64,000 nt of DNA from Tritrichomonas musculus (taxonomy: Eukaryota; Parabasalia; Tritrichomonadida; Tritrichomonadidae): contig JAPFFF010000010.1 of NCBI GenBank assembly GCA_039105265.1, forward strand, positions 2,914,001 through 2,978,000, read 5' to 3'. Shown in pieces: positions 57,235-64,000 of the stretch; position 1 is the first letter of the stretch; each line of letters begins with the position of its first letter. Position numbers and translations under genes: made by a program. The notes under the pieces are model-generated. The model was not told the DNA's origin. It searched no databases and was given only the letters and a program-made list of their open reading frames with translations.

Positions 57235-57918
57235 ATGGCATGCGGAAATGCCGATATTATGATCTGGAATGTGCTTGAATATTCTAATTGCACATATCGT
57301 ACAAAAGCTGAAGACAAAAAGTTTTGCCGTAGCACAGAAAATGTTACAGGTTTATGTGATAGAAAATCATGCCCGCTTGCAAATTCTCAATACGCCACAA
57401 CGCGTTTAATAAAAGGAAAAATATACCTAATGATGAAAGAACCAGAACGAGTTCACACGCCAGCGAAAATGTGGGAAAAAATAATTTTACCAGAAGATCC
57501 GATTGAAGCGAATAAAATAATTGATGAACAACTTCAATATTGGGATGAATGGTTGATCGATAAAGTTAAAGTAAGATATTCAAGGATTTTAGAAACTTTA
57601 GATAATATGAGAATAATGAAACAGGCACCAAAGGTTAAAGATCTGCCAATCAAAAATAAACAAGAAAAAAGAAATAAAGCTCGTGAAGAAAGAGCGTTAA
57701 GCGTGGCTCATGTAGAATATACAGTTAAGGAAGAACTTAAAAACAGACTTAAAAATGGCGTTTATGGCGAAATTTATAATCTTGATGCTAAAGAATTCAA
57801 TGAGGCACTTGATGAAATTGCAGAACCTGTTGAATTTATTGACGAGTCAGAATTAGAAGAAGAAGTTTTCGAATACGATGATGAAGAAGAAGAGAAAGCA
57901 GAACTTGCTCATGCTTAA
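57235..57918 (+). CDS. MAK16: MAK16 ribosome-biogenesis protein
   Basis: 227 aa. The N-terminal 120 residues carry the family's invariant features: VLEYSNCTYRTKAEDKKFCR, then NVTGLCDRKSCPLANSQYAT, YLMMKEPERVHTPAKMWE and a WDEWLIDKVKVRYSR block. The C-terminus is acidic (DESELEEEVFEYDDEEEE), as in other MAK16 proteins. MAK16 is a nucleolar factor for 60S subunit assembly. The length is short compared with animal and yeast homologues, mainly in the acidic tail. The stop codon is followed by A (TAAA), the trichomonad pattern. Confidence 0.93.
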   Translation: MACGNADIMIWNVLEYSNCTYRTKAEDKKFCRSTENVTGLCDRKSCPLANSQYATTRLIKGKIYLMMKEPERVHTPAKMWEKIILPEDPIEANKIIDEQLQYWDEWLIDKVKVRYSRILETLDNMRIMKQAPKVKDLPIKNKQEKRNKAREERALSVAHVEYTVKEELKNRLKNGVYGEIYNLDAKEFNEALDEIAEPVEFIDESELEEEVFEYDDEEEEKAELAHA

Positions 57919-58334
57919 ATTTTGTTTATTATTATTATATTCTAATAATTTTATTAATAAAAGGAATAAAACATTCATTCAATTAATCTCATTTTTAATA
58001 AAACTTTTTGAAAAGATTATTTTCCTCTAAACAAAATTTTTCTTTTAAAATATCTTAGTAAATTTAGATTTTTAGTATTTAAAACTTAGATTTTTTGGAT
58101 TAAATTGCTTTTTGAATCAAATAAATAAATAAATTTTATTATTAATGATAAGAGGAAATCGAGTTTATATTAATGTACGTTTACAATTATTTTTTTGAAT
58201 ATGATTAAAATGACTTTTTGAGAGTTAGTAATTATAGATGAAAGTATCTAAAATTTATCAATTATTAGTAGCTATTCTTATAAATACCTTAAAAAAGTTC
58301 AAGAAACCCCATAGTTTCTAAAAAATTTAAACAG
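57919..58334. other. AT-rich spacer
   Basis: No coding or RNA signal seen. Confidence 0.6.
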
Positions 58335-59873
58335 ATGATTAATTTTTCTTTAGTTGCCGTTTATAAATTCATTTTAATGTCCCTTTTCAAGCCTAGAAAC
58401 TATGGCAATATAACAAGTGATGATGGTCCAGCAATTCCTCGTTATTCAATGACATCATATGGATCATCAGCATCAACTACTTTTACAAAAAGCGATGCAA
58501 ATCCATCTCATATTATGATTCCTCGTAAATATAACTTCGAAAGATCATTGAACTTTGAAGACTCAACATCTCTGTTAGAGCCGGAACTTCCAATTTATAG
58601 CGGCTCTTTCTTACTCCAACAACAATTTAATTCTGTTGATGATAAATCTGAACTTTTTACTTCTTATTCACGAAAATATGCTGAAAGGAAAAATGAAGAA
58701 GCAAGCAGAGAAGGAAAACCCAAGATTCCCGTCTTTTCTTATAGAAGCAGGTTCGATTTATTTGATGGACCTTCAACATTCAACTCCGATCCCGATAGTT
58801 TAGATCCTCCAAAGAGAAGTGCCAATGTTACAAACTATAGAAACTATGCTAAAGAGAAAAAGCAGCCCACAGTTGAACCACTCATTCCAATCAGAAGATA
58901 TCAAAAAGAAAAGAAAGCATATTCATTAGAGGGAAACCAAAACATCTCTAGCAATTTTGATATTTGCAAATATGGGATTGCCAAACCACCTAGCAAAGAA
59001 GAAGAGATAACTCGCCAAAATGCTGAACAATTTGCAAATAAAACAAAAGTCAACAGGGTGTATCCTGACATTTTGATGGCCGATAACATTGGAGGAAGAA
59101 GTAATAAAGATGATTTGTCTAGCTTTTCTTCATCAAGCTCACCCATTGCAGATAAATCATCTAGCAAGAATGGAAACAATAAAAGCGGACAGTTTATTCC
59201 TGCATCGTCAACATATGTGCCAAAAGGTGACCAAAAGCCAATGTTCTCCCAATTTAAAAGCGATGTTTTTGCTAAATACGCGGAAAGAAAAATGAATGAA
59301 CAAAACAATAGCGCTCAAAGAGAACAAGCAAATAAATACCACCTTGAAAGTGATTCTGATGCTTTTTTATTTGATTCATCCCCAAACTCCAATGATAAAA
59401 GTAGCAATTCAAAAAAATCCTCATCAAGCAACATAGGTAAAGAAGATCAAAGGTATATGACTTCATTCACTAGTCAACAAAATCAAGGAATGATTCCATG
59501 CAAAGCAAAAGAAGATTATGAACGAAGAAAAGCTCAAATCGATGAGGAAGACCTAATAAGCCAATCAGATATGGAAGATACTAACTCAAATAACAATAAC
59601 AATCTCACATCAACGAAACACATTGATGATCTTCTTAATTCAAAAGAACCAGATAATATTATGGCTCGACTTGAGCAATTTAAAAAAACAATGGAAGAAT
59701 CAAAAAAGTCTACACAATATTACGGCGAAGTAATAGCAAGGCATAACATCAATGTATCAGATACACCTGAAAATCAGAATTCACTTCTTTCAGAATCAGA
59801 ATCAGCAGATACAAGCAAGATTCAAGATGACATGTTGAGTGAGCCATCATTAATCTTTGAAATCAACAATTAA
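58335..59873 (+). CDS. Disordered Ser/Asn-rich protein, 512 aa (or 498 from 58377)
   Basis: Low-complexity, rich in Ser, Asn, Lys and Glu, with no globular domain. A motif KYAERKNEEASRE (about residue 115) recurs as KYAERKMNEQNNSAQRE (about 314), and TSYSRK or TSF strings recur too, so it is built from degenerate repeats. The first 14 residues (hydrophobic) may be upstream sequence; the second ATG at 58377 starts MSLFKPRNYGN and is equally plausible. No function can be assigned; phospho-regulated scaffold is a generic possibility. Confidence 0.6.
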   Translation: MINFSLVAVYKFILMSLFKPRNYGNITSDDGPAIPRYSMTSYGSSASTTFTKSDANPSHIMIPRKYNFERSLNFEDSTSLLEPELPIYSGSFLLQQQFNSVDDKSELFTSYSRKYAERKNEEASREGKPKIPVFSYRSRFDLFDGPSTFNSDPDSLDPPKRSANVTNYRNYAKEKKQPTVEPLIPIRRYQKEKKAYSLEGNQNISSNFDICKYGIAKPPSKEEEITRQNAEQFANKTKVNRVYPDILMADNIGGRSNKDDLSSFSSSSSPIADKSSSKNGNNKSGQFIPASSTYVPKGDQKPMFSQFKSDVFAKYAERKMNEQNNSAQREQANKYHLESDSDAFLFDSSPNSNDKSSNSKKSSSSNIGKEDQRYMTSFTSQQNQGMIPCKAKEDYERRKAQIDEEDLISQSDMEDTNSNNNNNLTSTKHIDDLLNSKEPDNIMARLEQFKKTMEESKKSTQYYGEVIARHNINVSDTPENQNSLLSESESADTSKIQDDMLSEPSLIFEINN

Positions 59874-60423
59874 AATCTAAATTGATCAGAGATTATATTT
59901 TTTTTTAATCGCTCATTGAGTTGTTTTCTATTTTATTAAATTTTATCCTTAAATGTTGTTTCTTTTGTCTTTTTTTCTAATCCTATAAGGAAATTTTTTA
60001 ATCATGAGCTATTTAAAAAAAGAAAAGTCATCATTCATATGATATAATTTTCCTATCTAAATGATCGATATCAACAAATTCTTACCACATATGTTTCAAA
60101 TGTAATTTTGTATTATAATCTCATTTTTTGAGCATCTAAAATTTATATCTTTTTCATATAACATATCATATATTCGATTTTTGCGGTTTCTAAAGAATAA
60201 AAAAAATGAAATATTGTATTTTTATGTTTAATATTTAATAATTTTGCTAAAATTTGGATATTTTTTGAAGTATATAAAGTAATACATTCAAAATTAGCTA
60301 CATTAATTCATAAAAACAATTCATTATTTGTGGGGTTCAATTGAAAAGATTTTGACAATAAAAAAAATAATCATACAATTTTTGAATAGTTATTCATCTC
60401 ATATAAAAAATTGAAAAATAAAA
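59874..60423. other. AT-rich spacer
   Basis: No coding or RNA signal seen. Confidence 0.6.
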
Positions 60424-62010
60424 ATGTACTCACGCCGTCTCTCAGTTACAAATGAAGTAAAAGTTCAACGATCTCTTCAAAACAAAAGATTGGCTTCTGA
60501 AATAGAAGAACGTATTCCAAAAATACGAAAAAGTCAAAAAATGTTTGATCAGTTTTTAATTATGGGTGCGCCGCTTAAATTTGAAGAGCAAAGCCCAGAG
60601 CCAGTAATACTTGCATCATACCCAAGAGTTTCTAAATTTACAAGACCAGATAGCGAAGTTTTAATGCTGCTATCTTTTGCATTTCCCAATGGCTTTTCAA
60701 AAATTAGACCCGATACAACTGGATTACGTACAATTCTTACCGAATTTGTATTTTTCCTCAAAGAAGAGGCCGATACTATATATGGAATATGTGTTCAATT
60801 TCGAGGAAATGATAAATTATTTTTTGCGAGTGAACAAAATCTTGAATATCCATTTTGCTACTGTCTATTAACATTTACTCCATTCATATCAGCACATTTT
60901 ACCTTTTTATCCTATTTATCTTTATTAATGGTAAAACGAATTAATTCAATACCTCATGTAAATACGGAAAATGAAGTTCCTTTGCCAGTATTAACAGAAG
61001 AAATATTTGCACATTTGGTTCCAGATAAGAATTTTCCCCACGTTACTGTTTTGCCTGGTTTAAATGCAACTCAAGAATTGAGAGATGAATTATTATTTTA
61101 TTATTCTTTGCCAACCAAAGCTAAAGACGTCAATCCTTATCCAAAAATCCCATTGTCGCCTAAGATAAATTTATGCTTACCGCTTCATTTAACAAAGAAT
61201 CAATGTTTTGCGTATTCATCTTTTCATTCGCTATTTAACACGTTCAAAATTTCAGAAATTGTAACTATTTATACAGCAATTCTTTTAGAAATGCGAGTAG
61301 TTTTCATTTCTAAAAGAGATCTTCATTTATTATCGATGTCATTAATTTCAATTATCACGCTATTCAAACCTTTTAAATCAAAATCAACGATTATCTTACC
61401 AATATTACCCTCGAAACCTTTTTTCCTTCAAATTCTTGACTCTCCTGTTCCATATGTAATTGGTACCACTTCTCAAACTAGAGATGCCGACCTTATTGTC
61501 AATATAGATTCATTTGAAATAACAGCAAACACGAATATCCCACTTTTGCCGCAAAGGAATGAGCTCATCAGTAAATTGATAAATATTATATCAACAAACG
61601 GGAAAAAGTGCACAATTCCGCAATGTGACGTAAATGGTGATAAACCATTATGTCCTGAGTTCATAAAATTTGTTGATAATTATAATCCATACAATTTCCC
61701 ATTCATTTACATATCGTTAATAAAATTAACATATATTTTCCCACCAAACATAGTTGATACTATCATTGATGTATTTAGAAATCATATCACACCGTCATTA
61801 ACAGAAACAATTAACAGTTGCCTAGTGACGGATAACTCTGATCCACACAAACCTGTGACAATCTGTAATATTGGGCTTTTCTTGTGCCAGGTTCCTGATT
61901 GTGACCGAGAATTCTATGAAAAATTCACGCAAACTAACACATGGGAAACATATTGTGATAAACTCTCTGAAATTAGAAATAAGATGATCAAAGAACAATC
62001 TAATACATAG
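60424..62010 (+). CDS. DENN-domain protein (Rab exchange-factor type)
   Basis: 528 aa. The uDENN part (about 45-160: FDQFLIMGAP, ASYPRVSKF, LLSFAFPNGF, YGICVQF, YCLLTF) is followed by the core DENN (about 250-400: LPLHLTKNQCFAYSSFHSLF, ILLEMRVVFISKRDLHLLS, ILPILPSKPFFLQILDSPVP, YVIGTTSQTRDADLIVNIDS) and a helical dDENN-like end. All three are in the normal order. DENN proteins are GDP-GTP exchange factors for Rab GTPases in membrane traffic. The N-terminal 40 residues are basic and coiled. Confidence 0.85.
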   Translation: MYSRRLSVTNEVKVQRSLQNKRLASEIEERIPKIRKSQKMFDQFLIMGAPLKFEEQSPEPVILASYPRVSKFTRPDSEVLMLLSFAFPNGFSKIRPDTTGLRTILTEFVFFLKEEADTIYGICVQFRGNDKLFFASEQNLEYPFCYCLLTFTPFISAHFTFLSYLSLLMVKRINSIPHVNTENEVPLPVLTEEIFAHLVPDKNFPHVTVLPGLNATQELRDELLFYYSLPTKAKDVNPYPKIPLSPKINLCLPLHLTKNQCFAYSSFHSLFNTFKISEIVTIYTAILLEMRVVFISKRDLHLLSMSLISIITLFKPFKSKSTIILPILPSKPFFLQILDSPVPYVIGTTSQTRDADLIVNIDSFEITANTNIPLLPQRNELISKLINIISTNGKKCTIPQCDVNGDKPLCPEFIKFVDNYNPYNFPFIYISLIKLTYIFPPNIVDTIIDVFRNHITPSLTETINSCLVTDNSDPHKPVTICNIGLFLCQVPDCDREFYEKFTQTNTWETYCDKLSEIRNKMIKEQSNT

Positions 62011-62330
62011 AATATATTTTTTTATTTATTTATTCTTGTAAAATTAATATTAATAAATATCAAATTATCATTTATTTATAATTATCAATATATTCTTTAT
62101 TTATTAGTTTATAATCAAGTAATAATTATATTTTAAGAAATTGTTAGAAGAAATAGAATAAATTTAGAGAATTCTTTGAAATAATTTGAATGAATTTAAT
62201 AGAAAAATAAAAAAAAAGGTTGAATGCTCATTACTATGCTTTTTGTTGCAAAATAATTCAATTATATTAACTAAGCAATTGAAATGATATGATAGTTATT
62301 GTATTCTGCTTTTAGAAAAATAAAAAATTA
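62011..62330. other. AT-rich spacer
   Basis: No coding or RNA signal seen. Confidence 0.6.
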
Positions 62331-62457
62331 GGCATCAAAATTAACTGTTTCCAATCTGACGGGAACAAAAATAGGCATCAAAATTATTGAATCAATTTTT
62401 AAAAAAGTTAATATATAACACAAAAAAGTTATGTTCGCGTCAGATTGAAAACAGTTT
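62331..62457. repeat. Inverted-repeat (MITE-like) segment
   Basis: AACTGTTTCCAATCTGACGG (62343 onward, to GAAC at 62366) is matched in inverted form by GTTCGCGTCAGATTGAAAAC and AGTT at 62433-62457, with two mismatches. GGCATCAAAATTA also occurs twice directly (62331 and 62374). About 115 bp, no coding capacity. May be a small non-autonomous element. Confidence 0.45.
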
Positions 62458-63149
62458 ATCTATATGTGTACGTTAAAAATGGCCGTTAATCAAAAAATGA
62501 ATGCTATTCAAACTACAGCCTTAAATTCAAAAGAAATAGGTAGTAAATAATACTTAAAAAAAGCTTGTTATTTTGAGAATCGATATCAAAAACGTCACTT
62601 TTTTCATCTGATAAGAGAAATAAGCTTAACTGAGGGTTTTCCAAAACTATGTGCTTTTTATGAATTTAAATTCATAGTTTAAGAAATCAAAGAGCTTCTG
62701 ATAAATGTGCCAAAATTGATAGAAAAGATAAAGAAAATCTAAATTATTGGGGAAGCAGAGAATGGAGAAGTGATTTACATTGATTATGGAAATAATCTTA
62801 AAGATAATAAAAATTACTCTCGTCATGGTGATAGAAACTATAGTAATAATAATGACTCATATCAATCAAATGATGTATGTATTCTTATCTAATTTTATAA
62901 ATTATAAAAAAAAATATTTATAACTATATCTTTACTACTTTTTCCATTTGATATTGCATGAAATGAAAACAGATAATTTTATCTGTTTTCAGTTCATATT
63001 TTATTTTTTAGTCTCTGTGTGCATCAGTGGTAACATCATTTGATGTTGATCGTCAATTTGTACAAATAAAAATATGATCACAGATTGGCCACCTGAAACG
63101 GATCTATACAAAACTGGTGGTCAATCTACAATCATAAACGCATTCATAT

Positions 63150-63187
<38 letters not shown>

Positions 63188-63399
63188 TGATTTGAATTCT
63201 TTCTATCGAATTAGAAAAAACAGGTTTTTCTTGGCCTGAATCTACTGCAAAACGAATACAAAATTTGTGTTGGAAGTAAAACATTCAAAATTCCTCATAT
63301 ATCGGATAACTGATGTATTGAATGAGCGCAATATTGGATGCTTTGATTATAAAATACACAATGATGACTCGCTATTTTTTATATCGCAATTGTAATTCA
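62458..63399. other. Spacer with degenerate coding-like pieces and a 30-A run
   Basis: Short open pieces on the plus strand (one with NYSRHGDRNYSNNNDSY near 62810) are broken by stops and frameshifts. A pure A run lies at about 63154-63183. Some of this may be an upstream part of the decayed Hsp70 gene, but no match was made out. Confidence 0.35.
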
Positions 63400-64000
63400 A
63401 TATTTGAAAGAACATTATTTAGTTGACTATATATCACGATCAATTTTTGAAAGAAATTGTGAAGACTTGCTTATATCATTGATAAATCTTAAAATTTGAA
63501 AATAGTTTGAAAGCAACATAAATAATCAAAGAAGATTTATCAAAAGTCATTTTATTTGGTGGTTCCCAAAAAATTCCATTTATTATCAAATACGCTTCTC
63601 ATTTGTTATAATACGGGCGAAATTGCCTCTCTTGAAACCGCTTCCAATATTGAAGTTAGATCAGCAACATGATGAAGTTAATGTTCTGATTATTGATGAT
63701 TTAAAGCTTTCTTTTGGAATATCAAAATCAGATAAAAATATAAATTTTTTTCATATCAAATGTCAATAGATAATAAAAACACTACTTTTTACATTATCAA
63801 AAGGCAGCCAAGCAAAAGATGCTATCAATGAATTTGAAAGGAAAAGATTGGAAAATAGTGATAATCTTTTAATTGATGCATTTGAATTTGACGAAATTAG
63901 GATTTCACAAAAAAAGGAGGTAATTCAAATTAAGATTTCAATGAAATGTTGCTATTTTGGATGAAATGATGGATAAAAATACTGGAAAATATGAATTCTT
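63400..64000 (+). pseudogene. Decayed Hsp70 gene, running off the window
   Basis: Pieces of the Hsp70 family appear in order but in changing frames with stops: ISRSIFERNCEDLL (the RxxFE block), DLSKVILFGGSQKIPFIIKY (the VGGSSRIP-like motif of the nucleotide-binding domain), VLIIDDLKLSFGIS (start of the substrate-binding domain) and NSDNLLIDAFEFDEI (the DNxxLGxFxL block), followed by DKNTGK-like coding at the very end. The order and spacing leave little doubt about the ancestry. It is not functional as written. Confidence 0.75.

Noticed and set aside
62870-62960. Intron with GTATGT donor
   Set aside because: No trichomonad-type branch/acceptor motif follows and the exon-like flanks are broken by stops.

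Overview
The window looks like a piece of an AT-rich parabasalid protist genome, most likely a Tritrichomonas-type trichomonad. The reasons are: intron-less genes separated by very A/T-rich spacers; a two-repeat Myb factor; a calponin-homology coiled-coil cytoskeletal protein; a BTB/discoidin protein; a decayed BspA-like leucine-rich repeat gene; a MULE transposon; and two large virus-like Maverick/Polinton-type elements. The species is inferred, not proven.

Layout. (1) 1-9.9 kb: virus-like element 1. Most genes lie head to tail on the minus strand: a free-standing HNH nuclease, major capsid protein (MCP), two virion-like small proteins, FtsK/A32-type packaging ATPase, retroviral-type integrase and a penton-like protein. 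A plus-strand gene at the left sits between 62-bp inverted repeats, and the tail of another gene enters at base 1. (2) 9.9-13.9 kb: junk-like DNA with a tRNA-like SINE candidate, one small ORF of unknown role and a frameshifted transposase-like gene. (3) About 13.9-31.0 kb: virus-like element 2, with the same core gene order as element 1 but also a KilA-N protein, two plus-strand fibre-like genes (552 and 1624 aa, in the same frame and separated by one TAA) and an extremely acidic 88-aa protein. Its MCP gene carries a one-base frameshift. No B-family DNA polymerase or adenain-type protease is seen across this 17 kb, unlike a canonical Maverick. (4) 31-39 kb: traces of a decayed gene, then a 1739-aa CH-domain/coiled-coil protein. 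(5) 39059-44826: a complete MULE with 9-bp target duplications, a 780-aa DDE transposase with SWIM finger, and unusual doubled terminal inverted repeats built from 120-bp satellite units. (6) 45.7-62 kb: ordinary host genes (protein kinase, Myb, BTB/discoidin, acyltransferase, SAPS-like helical protein, MAK16, a disordered protein, DENN protein). (7) 62-64 kb: a decayed Hsp70 gene running off the window.

How the parts work together. In both virus-like elements the minus-strand block looks like a virion-assembly and integration operon: MCP shell, penton-like vertex, internal pVI/pX-like protein, packaging ATPase and integrase. Element 2 adds a probable attachment fibre and DNA-binding regulators (KilA-N, bZIP-like). 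The most unusual points are the integrase triad reading D-D-35-N in both copies, the absent polymerase, the paired palindromes with fully compensated arms upstream of KilA-N, short palindromic repeats embedded in frame in the fibre gene, and the MULE's nested satellite termini.
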